A DNA stretch of 64,000 nucleotides, from assembly GCF_963678635.1 (NCBI RefSeq), contig NC_087066.1, positions 49,409,581 through 49,473,580 on the forward strand, read 5' to 3'. A program made the position numbers and the translations under genes. Below are positions 13,301 to 25,734 of the stretch, piece after piece; the first letter of the stretch is position 1, and every line of letters starts with the position of its first letter. Origin of the DNA: Symsagittifera roscoffensis (lineage: Eukaryota > Xenacoelomorpha > Acoela > Convolutidae). The notes below the pieces were generated by a model. It saw only the letters and a list, made by a program, of their open reading frames with translations. It was not told the origin of the DNA and ran no database searches.

Positions 13301-16300
13301 GATGGATAACCTGAAATGAATAAACCAACATTGAACAAATGGTTAAGACCACGATGTAGGCTATAAATGGAGAGTTAGCTCCCATAAACTATTGCAATAA
13401 CTTAGAGTAAAATCAAAAAAACATAGAGACTGAAATGAATAAATCAATGTGAACAAAAGGATTACAAAACAAAATAAGCAACAAAAATTAGCTACAAAAA
13501 ATTTATCAATAACTTAGATCAAAAAAACTGATTTTAATGGATAGACTGAAACGAATAAAACGGATAACAATGGGTTGTAAGCGTTAATTGGTAGGTTAGT
13601 CCCAATACGTTGGTTCTGTAAATTATTGAAAAAATTTAATAAAATGGATAGCCTGTATTTTTGCGATAACTTGGAAAAAACACTGAATATGATAGAAAGA
13701 CTGAAATGAATAAATGAATGTAAGCAAAACGGATAACAACACGACGTAAGTGATAATTGAAACGTTATCTCCAGTAATTTATTCCTATAATTTACAGTAA
13801 AAATTGAATACGACGGATGAAACGAAACAACCAACCGTGAACTAAATGGATAAAAACACGTTTTAAGCAAAAATTGGAAAATTATTTCCAATAAATTATG
13901 GCTATAATTAAGAGTATAACTGATTATAATAGATGGACTGAATTTATTAAGCCAATGTGAACCAATGGATAACAACACGATTTTAGCGATGAAAGAAAAG
14001 TTAGTTCCAATAAGTTTTTCCTATAACTTAGATCAAAAACTAAATATGATGAGTAGACTGAAATGAATAAATCAATGTGAACCAAACGGATAACAAAACG
14101 ATGTAAGCAATGGTTGAAACCGCAGCTCTAAAAACGTATTCCAAAAACCTGCAGTGTGAAATGAATACGATGGAAAGACTGAAATAAAAAACCACTGCGA
14201 AACAAATGAATGAAAACACGACATAAGCTATACAGGGAAAACTGAATATGATGGATAGTCTGAAAAGAATCAACCAAATGGAACGAACGGCTAAGACCAC
14301 GATATAGGCAATAAACGGAGAGTTAGCTCGGAAAATTTTTTCATTAACTTAGATTAAAAACCGATTTTGATGGATAGATTGAAATTAATAAACCAATGTG
14401 ATTCAAACGGATAACAAAAGGATGTAAGCGTTAATTGGAAAGTTTGTCCCAAAAGTTTTGTTCTGTAAATCACTGGAAGAGCATAATAAAATGGATAGCT
14501 TTCAATTTCGCAATGTTTTTGAAAAACACTGAATATGATGGAAAGACTGAAATGAATGAATGAATGTGAACAAAACGGATAACAACACGACGTAAGTGAT
14601 AAATGAAATGTTATCTCCAATAAAAATTTTCCAATAACTTACAGTAAAAACTGAATACGATGGATAGTCTAAAAAAATAAACCATTATAGAACAAATGGT
14701 TAAAACTACGATGTAGGCGATAAATGGAGAGTTAGTTCCTTAAACTATTGCAAAAACTGAGAATAAAAACAGAAAGTGATGGAAAGACTGAAATGACTAA
14801 ACCATTAGAACCAAAAGGATAACAAAACAGTGTAAGCGAATATGGAAAATTGGCTCCAAAAATTTAATCAATAACTTGGATTGAAAACTAATTTTGATGG
14901 ATAGACTGAAATGAATAAACCAATGTCATCCAAACGGATAACAATAGGATGTAAGCGTTAATTGTTAGTTTAGTCCCAATAAATTGGTTCTGTAATTTAT
15001 TGGAAGATTTTAATAAAATGGATAGTCTGTAATTTTGCAAAAACTTAGAAAAAATACTGAATATGATGAACAGACTGAAATGAATAAATGAATGATAACA
15101 AAACGGATAACAACATGATGTAAATGATAAAATAAAAATGTTATCACCAATAATTTTTTCCTATAACTTAACATTAAAAATTGACTACGATGGATAGTCT
15201 GATATGAAAAAAAACAGTGTGAACCAAACAAATAAAAACACGTTGTAAGCAAAAAGCTGAAAATAATCTCCAATTAGTTATGACAATAATCGATAGTAAA
15301 AACTGAATATGATGGATGGAGCGAAATTATTAATTCAATGTGAAATAATGGGATAGCATCACAATTTAAGCGAAGAATAGAAAATTAGCTCCAATAAGTT
15401 GTTCCTATAAATTAGATTAAAAACTAAATATGATGAAAAGACTGAAATAAGTAAATCAATATGAACAAAATGGGTAACAATACGATGTAAGCAATGATTG
15501 AAACGTCAGCTTCAGAAAGTTATTTCAAAAACCTAAAATAAAAAAATGACTACTATAGATAGACTTGGTAGTTTAGTCCCAATAAATTGGTTCTGTAATT
15601 TATTGGAAGATTTTAATAAAATGGATAGCCTGTAACTTTGCAAAAACTTAGAAAAAATACTGAATATGATGGACAGACTGAAATGAATTAATGAATGTGA
15701 ACAAAACGGATAACAACACGACGTAAGTGATGAAAGAAAAGTCATCTCCAGTAAATTTTTCCTTTAACTTACAGTAAAAGTTGAACACGATGGATAGTCT
15801 GAAATGAAAAAACCAACCGTGAACCAAATGGATAAAAACACGTTTTGAGCAAAAATTGGAAAAGTATCTCCAAAAAATTATGGCAATAATTAAGGGTAAA
15901 AAAAGAATATGATAAATAGACTGACATTATAAAGGCAATGTGAACCAATTGGACAACAAAAAAATGTCAGCGATGAATGGAAAGTTAACTCCAATAAGTT
16001 ATTCCCATGACTTAGATGAAAAGCTAAATATGATGAATAGACTGAATTGAATAAATCAATGTGAGCCAAACGGATAACAATATGATGTAAGCGATGTTTG
16101 AAACTTCCGCTCCAAAAAGTTAATCCCAAAACCTACAGTAAGAAATGAATACGACGGATAGACTGAACAAAATAAACCACTGCTAAGCAAATGAAAGAAA
16201 ACACGACATTAGAGATAAAGGGAAAGTTAGTTTCAATAAGTTATTCAAATAATCTAGAGTAAAAATTTGGAAATGTTGGATAGACTGAAACAAACAAATG

Positions 16301-18776
16301 AATGTGAGCAAAACAAATAGCAACACGATGTAAGTAAAATATAAACGTTAGCTCTAATAAGTTACTCCTATAAAACTAAATATGATGAATAGACTGAGAT
16401 GAATAAATCAATGAGAACTAAACCAATAACAATACGATGTAAGCGTTGATTCAAACTTCAACTCCAAAAAGTCCTAATAAAACCTACAGTAAAAAAGAAT
16501 ACGATGGATAAATTGGAATGAATAAACCACTGTGAAACAAACGAAAGAAAACACGATATAAGCTATAAAGGGAAAGGTAGTTCCAATAATTTATTCAAAT
16601 AAATTACAATCAAATCTGAATATGATGGATAGTCTAAAATGAATCAACCAATATGTAACAAACGGGTAAGACTACAATATAGGCAATATATGGAGAGTTA
16701 GTTCCAAAAATGTTATTCAATAACTCAGATTAAAAACTCATTTTGATGAATAGACTGAAATGAATAAACCAATATGATCCAAACTAATAACAAGATGATG
16801 TAAGCGTTATTTGAAAAGTTAGTCCCAATAAGTCGGTTCTGTAACTTAATGGAAAAACTTAATCAGATGGATAGCCTGCAATTTTGCGATAACTTAGAAA
16901 AAAGACTGACAATGATGGAAAGACTGAAAAGAAAAAACTACTGTGAACCAGAGGGATAACAACACGATGTTAGCGGTAAATGGATAGTTAGCTCCAATAA
17001 ATTATTCCGATAACTCACAGTAAAATTTAACGATGCATAGACAGAAACGAACAAACCAATTTGAACGGAACGGATAACAACACGTTTTAAGCGAAAATTG
17101 GAAAGTTAGCTCCAGCAAGTTTTCCCGCTAATTTAGAGAAAGAACTTAATTTGATGGCTAGACTGAAATGAGTAAACCAATGAGAAACAAACGCACAACA
17201 ACAAAAACTGAGCCATAACTGAAAAGATAGCTACATTAAAATATTCCAAAAACCTAAAGTAAAAAATGAATTTTTTAGATAGACTGAAATAAATAAACCA
17301 CTGTGAAACAAATGAATAAAAACACGACATAAAAGATGAACCAAAGTGAACCAATGAACCAAAGTGAACCAATTGGTTAACAAAACGAAGTACGCAATAA
17401 AGGGAAAGTTAGCTCCAAAAAACTTATTCAAATAATTTAGAGTAAAAACTGATTTTGATGGATAAACTGAAACGAAGGAACCAATTCGGGCTAAATGGTT
17501 AACAACAAGATGGAGGCAATAAAGTCAAAATCAGCTCCTATAAGTTATTCCTATCACATAGAGTAAAAACTGTAGATTGAATTGAACAAATCAATGTGAT
17601 CCAAACGGATAAAAATAGGATGTGATCGATAACTGAAAAATAAACTCCAACAATTCATTCCTGTAACTTACAGCAAAAACAGATATAGATGGATAGAATA
17701 AAATGAACAAACCTATATGATCCAAACGGATAGAATTATGTTGTAAGCGATGAAAAAAGTTATCACCTATAATTTATTCGAATAATTATGAGTAAAAACT
17801 GATTATGATGAATAGACTGAAAAGAAAAAACTACTGTGAACTAGAGGTATAACAACACGATGTAAGCGATAAATGGAAAAATAGCTCCAATAAATTGTTC
17901 CAAAAACTTTGAGTAAATCTTGAATACGATGGAGAGACTCAATTGAAAAAATCAATATGAACCAAACCAAAAACAACACGTTTTAAACGATAAATAGAAA
18001 GTTAGCTGCAAAAAGTCATTCAAATGAAACAATTGTGAAAACTGAATACAATGAATAGACTGAAATGAGTAAACCAATGAGAAACAAACGGTTCATACCA
18101 CGACTTAGGCGTTGAACGGGAAGTTAGCTCTAACATGTTATTCCTATAACTTACAGTAAAAATTGAAAAAGACGGATAGACTGAAATGAATAAATCAATG
18201 TGGACCAAAAGAATAACAATATAATGTTAGCGGCGGTTGGAAAGTCAGCTCCAATGAATTATTTCATTAACTTAGAGTTAAAACTGAATACGATGAATAG
18301 TCTGAAATGAGCGAATCAATGTCAACCACTTAAATGAAAACACCATATATGCGATAAAGCGAAAGTTACCTTAAAAAAGTTATTGCAAAAACTTAGATTA
18401 GTAATTGAATTTGATGGATAGACATAAATGAACACACCAATGTGAACCAAGTAAATAACAACACGATGTTAGCAATAAATGGAGAGTTAGCTCCTATAAA
18501 TTATTTTTCAATCTTAGTGTAAAAACAGATCATGATGCATACATTGAAATGAATACATCAATGTGAACCAAACAAATATCAACACGATGTTAGCGATAAA
18601 TGGAGAGTTAGCTCCAATAAATTGTTTCAAAGTCTTAGTGTATAAACTGAACATGATGATGAAATCAATGTGGAAGAAATGTTTAAAACCACGATGTGGG
18701 CGATGAACGGAAAGATAGCTCTGATAAGTTATTCCTATAACTTAGAGTAAAACTGAATATGATGCATAAACTGAAG

Positions 18777-18965
18777 TGTCATAGAGTGGGCTCATGATAA
18801 CACATGTCTGAGAAAGGAGACCCGTCCTTACCTGCCACTGAACAAATGATTCTATTTCAGTAAGTCAGTGCACAATTTCCAACAGTATAATTTTGAAATA
18901 ACAAGGGTATGAAAGTTTTATTGGGGCTACATTAGAAAAAATGTAATATTCTGTGGATAATTCTT
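18777..18965. repeat. Junction repeat J, copy 1 (satellite-to-pentamer boundary)
   Basis: This is a ~190-bp sequence starting GTCATAGAGTGGGCTCATGA, with CCACTGAACAAATGATTC and TTATTGGGGCTACATTAGAA inside. It sits exactly between the end of the 120-bp satellite and the start of the pentamer DNA. Related copies occur at about 21172, 21326, 23280 and 23833. Confidence 0.8.
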
Positions 18966-19850
18966 GTGCTTCACTGCCTTGCTTTTTTTACATTGCGTGC
19001 CCTACCTTGGATCGTCTTGGGTTCCGCTGACCTACTTTGCGCTGCCCTGCATTGCTTTTTCATGAATTTTTGCGCTGCAATTTTTTGCTTCGCGCTAGCG
19101 TGCCATGCTCTTCCTTGATCTGACCTGCCTTGCCTTTTTCGCTGCTGCCCCGCTTTGCTTTTATTTGAGCAACATTTCCTTGCCTTGCTGTTTCTTGTCC
19201 TTTGTTGCGCTGCCCTGCCATACGCTGCCTCCGTTCCAATCTCTCACTTTTCTGCGCTACCTTGTGGTATGCTATCTTTACTTGCCTTGCCGTTTGCTGC
19301 TCTGTCTTGCTTTTGCTTCACTGCGCCTCCTTGCGCTGCCCTGCTCTACCCTGCTTTACCTTCCCTTTCCTTAGGCTGCGCAGCCATGAATTGAACTGCA
19401 TTATCTTGCGCTGCACTACCTACACTGCATAGCCTTGCGCCGCACTGCTATAACCAACATGCCCTTCCTTGCCTTGAGCCTCGAGCTGCCATGCTTTGCC
19501 CTGCGATACTTTTTGGTTCCCTGCTCTGCCTGCCCCTGTTTTCAATAAACTTCCATTCGTTACCTTGCACTGCCGTGCGCTCAAAACTTCAGTAAATTGC
19601 GCTGACATTGCTTGTGCTGTACTGATCCTCCTTATGCTGCCAGGCCATGCTCGGCCATCCATCTGCTTCCGCTGCCCTTCTCCACCCTGTTTTTCTTTCC
19701 CCTGTCTTGACTGCGCTGCCATGCACTGTCATGCATTATCTTGCGTTGCCTCTCTTTCCGTGCGCTGCTCTGCGTAGCCTTGCACTGCCTCAAATCTTGC
19801 ACCGCCTTGCGTTACGCTGCCCTGCTTTACTTAACGGTGCCCTGTCCCAC
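18966..19850. repeat. Degenerate pentanucleotide array, TGC/CTGCC-rich
   Basis: Roughly five-base periodic, C/T-rich plus strand made of words such as CTTGC, CTGCC, GCTGC, TTGCG and CCTGC. Because five is not a multiple of three, several overlapping plus-strand frames stay open with Leu-Ala-Pro-Cys-rich translations (for example 19105-19374). These are composition by-products and not genes. The first ~360 bases are duplicated at 23471-23832. Confidence 0.85.
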
Positions 19851-19851
19851 G

Positions 19852-19945
19852 GCATAGAGTAAAAAATGAATATGATGGATGGGCTGAAAAGAATCATGCA
19901 ATGTGAGCTAAGCGGCTAACAACACGATGTGAACAAAAAAAGTAT
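19852..19945. repeat. Isolated 120-bp satellite fragment
   Basis: GAGTAAAAAATGAATATGAT onwards, through GGCTAACAACACGATGTG, matches one partial monomer. It marks the right end of the first pentamer block. Confidence 0.8.
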
Positions 19946-21171
19946 GTAAGCATGAAGCCTATTGTTTTGAAGCAACTCTCATGCAGCATCGCATTTTTTG
20001 ACGAGGTTTTACTAGCTAGAATTACTCGGGAAATATGAAACAAAAGCACTTTTCAGAAGCGAGTTTCTCAGATGATCCAAATTCAAACTGTAATTTGAAC
20101 TAAGTGCTGGCGTGCTAAACTCATGAACTACTGAAACAAGTTTTCAAAAATTACTTGCTGTCCTCAATGGGTTCGCTGGAACTGGCAGGCATGAAAAATT
20201 GAAAGGGTTTTGTACATAGCTATCCAGCTAAAGTTCTTTGAAATATGTTAAGGTACTTCGATAGCTAACATTGTTTTGGAAGAAATTAAACTTTCTTAAT
20301 TTAAGATTTTCATTTTTCAAACCTTGAATTGTTTCAGTCTGTTTTGCCTGCCTAAAAATATCGTGAAACTTGTTTTTACTGAAGCAACCTAATCAACACT
20401 AATATTTTGGAACAAATGTTTTGATAGCTTTCCTGATTATGCAAATTGTTCAGATTATTGGAAGCAAACTATTCAAGTGATGATTCTTTGACCCAAGAAA
20501 GTTTGTTTTGACGGACTAGTTTCTTTGTTTACAAGTTGAAAGCAAAAGTATTAATTTAGTGGTTATTTGCAACTGTTTTTAATGCAGGAGACTCAAGTGG
20601 TGGAGTTTGGAACAGTTTCAAATTAGTTTACAAGTTTTCGAGTAAATGAAACTGTGACCCATTTTTTGGTTTATTTAACTGTAACGCAATTTCTTTTGAT
20701 GGCTTGAACTGGTTTGCAAACGTTGGATTCTTGTTGCAATCTATTGAAGAGATTCTAAAAAAAACAGGTATCAGAAGCAGACATAACTGATCAGGAGAAG
20801 GGTATTTACCCAATATCTTTTAAATGACGTACCTTCAAAGAAAAACAAAACCCAACTTAGTTTCAAAGAAAGTTTAGCGTTTAGCTTTCTGAAATATCTA
20901 TCTGCTATTCCATTTGTCTTTGTGGTTCTCAAAAAAAAATCTCTGAAGCAAGCTTTAATATAGCTTGAAGCAAGTTTTCTGAAGCAAGCAATCTAAGACT
21001 TTAACCTACATTTAGTTCTTTTTCAAGCTTGGTTTATGTCTCAAAACGTGAAAAATCTCCAGGCAAAGTTTCAACCAAAAAAGAGTTGAAACAATTTTCT
21101 TTGTTTGGAAAAACCTTAGGGTCCTCCAGAAAAAAAGTTCATCCATTTATCAAATTCTTTCCAAACCTTGT
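19946..21171. other. AT-rich spacer with scattered GAAGCAA words
   Basis: No gene or clear repeat unit is visible. The words TTTGAAGCAA, CTGAAGCAAG and GGAAGCAAAC recur irregularly, densest near 20945-20990, suggesting an old, heavily diverged tandem repeat. The 61-codon minus frame at 20628-20813 has no supporting features. Confidence 0.5.
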
Positions 21172-21486
21172 AGGGTTATAGAGTGTGCTCATGATAACAC
21201 AAGTATGAGAGAGAAGAAACGTGCCCCACTGCTACTGAGCAAATGAATATTTTCCAGTAGGTCAATTGACATTGTCTAACATTATGTTTTTGAAATAAAA
21301 ATGGTATAAAACTTTTGGGGGCTTTATTAGAAAACACACGTATGAGAGAGAAGAAGCTTGCCCCACTGCTACTGAGCAAATGAATATTTTCCAGTAGGTC
21401 AATTGACATCGTCTAACAGTATGTTTTTGAAATAACAATGGTATAAAAATTTTGGGGGCTTTATTAGAAAACACTGTAATATTCTG
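21172..21486. repeat. Junction repeat J, copies 2 and 3 in partial tandem
   Basis: TATAGAGTGTGCTCATGATA begins copy 2. The segment GAAG..GCCCCACTGCTACTGAGC with CAGTAGGTCAATTGACAT is then repeated within ~125 bases (21219 and 21351). Both copies end at GGGGCTTTATTAGAAAACAC. The second runs directly into pentamer DNA. Confidence 0.8.
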
Positions 21487-21767
21487 AGGGCTACTCTTGC
21501 GCATCACTGCATTGCTTTGTCTTACAGTGCGCTCTCCTACCTGCGATTGTCTTGCCTTGCGCTGCCTCGCTTTTATTTTTGCTGCAGTTTTTTGCGCTGC
21601 AATTTTTTGCTTCAAGCTGCCGTGCCAGTCTCCTCCTTGACCTGCCCTGCTTTACCCCTTCTTCTGCCACCTCGCTTTTCTTTTCTTTGAGCTAAGATGC
21701 CTTGCTTTGCGCTTTCTAGTCCTTTGTTGGGCTGCCCTATCATACACTGCCTCCGTTACACTGTTTC
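21487..21767. repeat. Degenerate pentanucleotide array (short block)
   Basis: Same TGC/CTGCC-type words as at 18966-19850, ending at GCCTCCGTTACACTG just before satellite monomers resume. Confidence 0.8.
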
Positions 21768-21771
21768 AAGC

Positions 21772-23280
21772 TGATAACAATACGATGTAGGCGGTAAATG
21801 GAAAAATAGCTCCAATAACTTATTCAAATACAATTTTGGAAAAACTGATTATGATAGATAGACTGAAAGAATAAACCAATGTGGAACAAACGGTTATCCG
21901 CACGATGTGAGCAATGAACATAAAGTTAGCCCCAATAAGTTTTTCCAATAACTTGGAGTACAAACTGAAAATGATGGACAGGCTTAACTAAACAAGCCAT
22001 TGTGAATCAAGCGGACATTACACAATGTAAGCGATAAAAGGAAAATTACATCCATTAAAATATATCAATAACTTAATATGTTAGATAGACTGAAGTGAAA
22101 TTTGAATAAGGGTTGAACATGATGGATTGACTGAAATGAATCCTCCAATAAATTATTTCAACATTTTAGTGTAAAAATTGATCATGATGGATAGATTGAA
22201 ATGAATAAACCTTCGTGAACCAAACGCATAACAATACGATGTAAGCGATGGCTGAAATTTCAACTCCAATCAATTTTTCCTAAAATTTACACTAAGAACT
22301 TAATACGATGGATGGACTGAAACGAATAAACCAATGTGAACTAAATGAATGAAAACACGATATAAGCGATAAAGAGAAATTTACCTTCGATAAATTATAG
22401 CAAATAATTTTGAAATTTTGTCGAAATGGATAGAGTGAAATGAATAACCCAATTTGGACCAAACGCGCAAAAACACGACAACACGAACTGTGCGATAATT
22501 GGAGAGATAGTTTCAATAACCTAATCCAATAAGTTGGAGTAAAACTGAAACTCTTGGATAGACTGATTAGATCAAACCATAGTGAAAGGAACGGACAACA
22601 ACTCGTTGAAAGCGAGAAATGAAAAATTAGCTCCAATAAGTTATTCCATTAACTTAATGTAAAAATTGAACATGGTGGATAGACTGAAATGAATAAATCA
22701 ATGTGGACCAAAAGAATAACAATATAATGTTAGCGGTGGTTGGAAAGTCACCTCCAATGAATTATTTCATTAATTTAGAGTTAAAACTGAATACGATGAA
22801 TTGTCTGAAATGAACGAGTCAATGTCAACCAATTAAATGAAAACACCATATAAGCGATAAAGCGAAAGTTACCTTAAAAAAGTTATTGCAAAAACTTAGA
22901 TTAGAAATTGAATTTGATGGATAGACATAAATGAACACACCAATATGAACCAAGCAAATAACAACACGATGTTAGCAATAAATGGAGAGTTAGCTCCTAT
23001 AAATTATTTTTCAATCTTAGTGTAAAAACAGATCATGATGCATACATTGAAATGAATACATCAATGTGAACCAAACAAATATCAACACGATGTTAGCGAT
23101 AAATGGAGAGTTAGCTCCAATAAATTGTTTCAAAGTCTTAGTGTATAAACTGAACATGATGATGAAATCAATGTGGAAGAAATGTTTAAAACTACGATGT
23201 GGGCGATGAACGGAAAGATAGCTCTGATAAATTATTCCTATAACTTAGAGTAAAACTGAATATGATGCATAAACTGAAGT
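21772..23280. repeat. Second 120-bp satellite array (about 12 monomers)
   Basis: Same monomer family as 4318-18785, opening at GATAACAATACGATGTAGGC. Its last ~600 bases (about 22690-23280) match 18205-18780 almost base for base at an offset of about 4500. The 114-codon minus frame at 22292-22636 is the satellite frame and not a gene. Confidence 0.9.
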
Positions 23281-23470
23281 GTCATAGAGTGGGCTCATGA
23301 TAACACATGTCTGAGAAAGGAGACCCGTCCTTACCTGCCACTGAACAAATGATTCTATTTCAGTAAGTCAGTGCACAATTTCCAACAGCATAATTTTGAA
23401 ATAACAAGGGTATGAAAGTTTTATTGGGGCTACATTAGAAAAAATGTAATATTCTGTGGATAATTCTTGT
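23280..23470. repeat. Junction repeat J, copy 4
   Basis: Nearly identical to 18777-18965 (for example CAGCATAATTTTG versus CAGTATAATTTTG). It occupies the same position between satellite and pentamer blocks. Confidence 0.85.
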
Positions 23471-23832
23471 GCTTCACTGCCTTGCTTTTTTTACATTGCG
23501 TGCCCTACCTTGGATCGTCTTGGGTTCCGCTGACCTACTTTGCGCTGCCCTGCATTGCTTTTTCATGAATTTTCGCGCTGCAATTTTTTGCTTCGCGCTA
23601 GCGTGCCATGCTCTTCCTTGATCTACCCTGCCTTGCCTTTTTCGCTGCTGCCTCGCTTTACTTTTATTTGAGCAACATTTCCTTGCCTCGCTGTTTCTTG
23701 TCCTTTGTTGCGCTGCCCTGCCATACGCTGCCTCCGTTCCAATCTCTCACTTTTCTGCGCTACCTTGTGGTATGCTACCTTTACTTGCCTTGCCGTTTGC
23801 TGCTCTGTCTTGCTTTTGCTTCAACTGCTTCC
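23471..23832. repeat. Degenerate pentanucleotide array, duplicate of 18966-19325
   Basis: Close match to the start of the first pentamer block, differing at scattered sites. It breaks off at TTGCTTCAACTGCTTCCACA, where another J copy begins. Confidence 0.85.
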
Positions 23833-23965
23833 ACAGAGAAGAAACGTGCCCCACTGCTACTGAGCAAATGAATATTTTCCAGTAGGTCAATTGACATCGT
23901 CTAACAGTATGTTTTTGAAATAACAATGGTATAAAATTTTTAGGGGCTTTATTAGAAAACACTGT
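23833..23965. repeat. Junction repeat J, copy 5 (5'-truncated)
   Basis: Starts inside J at GAGAAGAAACGTGCCCCACT, lacks the CTCATGATAACAC head, and ends at TTATTAGAAAACACTGTAAT before pentamer DNA. It is most like the copies at 21172-21486. Confidence 0.8.
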
Positions 23966-25400
23966 AATATTCTGAGGGCTGCTCTTGCGCATCACTGCAT
24001 TGCTTTGTCTTACAGTACGCTCTCCTACCTGCGATTGTCTTGAGTTGCGCTGACATGCCTTGCGCTGCCTCGCTTTTATTTTTGCTGCAGTTTTTTGCGC
24101 TGCAAGTTTTTGCTTCAAGCTGCCGTGCCAGTCTCCTCCGTGACCTGCCCTGCTTTACCCGTTCTTCTGCTACCTCGCTTTTCTTTTCTTTGAGCTAAGC
24201 TACCTTGCTTTGCGCTTTCTAGTCCTTTGTTGGGCTGCCCTATCATACACTGCCTCCGTTCCACTGTCCCATTTTTTGCGCAACCCTGCGGTATGCTACC
24301 TTTACTTGCCTTGACTTTTGCCGCTCTGCCTTGATTTGCTGTACTGCACTTCTTTCCGCTGCCCTGTTTTATACTGTTTTGCCTTCCCTTGCCATAGGCT
24401 GTGCTGCCACGAACTGCACCGCCTTGTCTTGCACTGCCCTACCTGCTGTGCTCTACCCTGCACAGCCTTGAGCCGCTCCGCCTTGCGCTACACTGCCTTA
24501 TGCCGACATGCCCTTCGTCGCCTTGAGCCTCGAGCTGCTCTTCTTTGGCAGTCATACACACTGGTGCCCTCCTGTCCTGCCTGCCCCTATTTTCACGAAA
24601 CTGCCATTCGTTGCCTATCGCTTCCCTGCGCTCGAAACTACAGTAACTTGCGCTGACCTGCGCTCAATTTTTGCTCGTGCTATACTGATCCTCCTTACGC
24701 TGCCATGCCATGCCCTGCGCTCCACGTGCTTCCGCTGCTCTTATCTACCCTGTTTTGCCTTCTCTTGCCTTGTCTGCGTAGCTATGCACTATCTAGCGTT
24801 TTTTTCCTTACGTGCGCTGCTCTGCATAGCTTTCCGCTGCCTCGAGCCTCTAGCTGCCCCGCCCTGCGTTACACTGCCCTGCCTTACCTAATGGTGGCCT
24901 GTCCTGCCTACCCCTAGTTGCCTTGAACTGCCCTTCCTTGCCTTGCACTGCCCTCTGCTCAAAATTTGAAAATTTTGCGCGGCCCTCAGCTCAAAACTTC
25001 AAAAACTTGTGCTGCCTTGATCTGCTTTGCTTTGCGCTGTCGTGCTCTGTCTTGCGCTGCACCGCCTTGTTTTGTGCTGCTCTGTCTTGCTTGTCGCTAC
25101 CCTGCCATGCCCCTACTTGCTGGGCCTGCTCTGCATTGCCCATCCTTCCACTGCTTTGCGCTGCCTTTTTTGCGGTTCTCTGCGTTGCATTGCAATGCTT
25201 TGCCCTATTTTCTGTTTCCTCACCTTACCCTGCCCTGCCCTGTCCTAATGGTGCTCTGTCCTGTCTACCGTGCTTACTGTGCTCTGCCCCTGGTTCCCTG
25301 TCATGCCTATCCCGTCCTGCCTACCATGTTTACTGTGCTCTGCTTACCGTGCTCTGCCCGTCCTTGCCTTGACTTGCGCTGCCGTGCCCTGCGCTCAAAA
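23966..25400. repeat. Degenerate pentanucleotide array (longest block)
   Basis: About 1.4 kb of CTTGC/CTGCC/GCTGC words. Overlapping open plus-strand frames of 70-149 codons rich in Leu, Ala, Pro and Cys are all composition by-products. The block ends near GCTCAAAATTTTAAGATC. Two internal copies of GCTCAAAA(C/T)TT at about 24957 and 24990 suggest a short sub-duplication. Confidence 0.85.
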
Positions 25401-25734
25401 TTTTAAGATCATTGGTCTGGACATTTGACTTTGGCCTTTCCAAACTCGGTTCATCTTGACACTTTGATTTGCTGACTCAAATCAATTTCCTAAACTTCAC
25501 GAGTGGTGAAATGTTAATCTTGACTCCCATAGCAATTCAAGACGACTGTTGAACATGGAGCCTTTAAGAAAACGAGATACAATTAAATATAAGATTGTAA
25601 GCAGAAAAAACCCTAAAGTACTGCACTATTGGTTTGATATGAATAACAAAATCTAGAGACAGTTACAAACTGCAATATTTTGTGTGACAGGGGTGCGCAA
25701 GCTGCTAAGCGGTTTTTAAAAATTTTGTTGACCT
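25401..25734. other. Unique-looking spacer
   Basis: About 330 bases between the pentamer block and a family A copy. I see nothing in it beyond short AT-rich sequence. Confidence 0.5.

Larger units (their letters stand above)
4318..18785. repeat. Satellite array of ~120-bp monomers (about 120 copies)
   Basis: A monomer of about 120 bases repeats throughout. Its landmarks in order are GATGGATAGACTGAAATGAA, CCAATGTGAACCAAACGG, ATAACAACACGATGTAAGCG, AAGTTAGCTCCAATAAGTTA and TAACTTAGAGTAAAAACTGA. Spacing of the GATGGATAGACTG landmark is 120-121 bases where monomers are intact, for example 4337, 4458 and 4798. Copies are diverged, with many small indels and some truncated monomers, and are arranged into larger higher-order blocks (listed separately). 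The plus strand is A-rich and T-poor, so the minus strand has long open frames with a 40-residue period. I see no CENP-B-box-like motif and no gene interrupting the array. Confidence 0.95.

Noticed and set aside
4139-18208. Minus-strand frames of 60-190 codons resembling a family of small hydrophobic proteins
   Set aside because: All fall in the 120-bp satellite and repeat its monomer translation. Treated as a finding to test but not as genes.
4318-18785. Regularly spaced repeats that could suggest a CRISPR array
   Set aside because: The whole 120-bp unit repeats without unique spacers, in a eukaryotic genome. It is a satellite.
4318-23280. Centromeric satellite with a CENP-B box
   Set aside because: No TTCG....A..CGGG pattern was seen in the monomer on either strand. 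Centromere identity cannot be claimed from sequence alone.
19105-25406. Many overlapping Leu/Ala/Pro/Cys-rich open frames of 60-149 codons
   Set aside because: They are products of the five-base periodic CTGCC/CTTGC composition, open in several frames at once, with no family resemblance.
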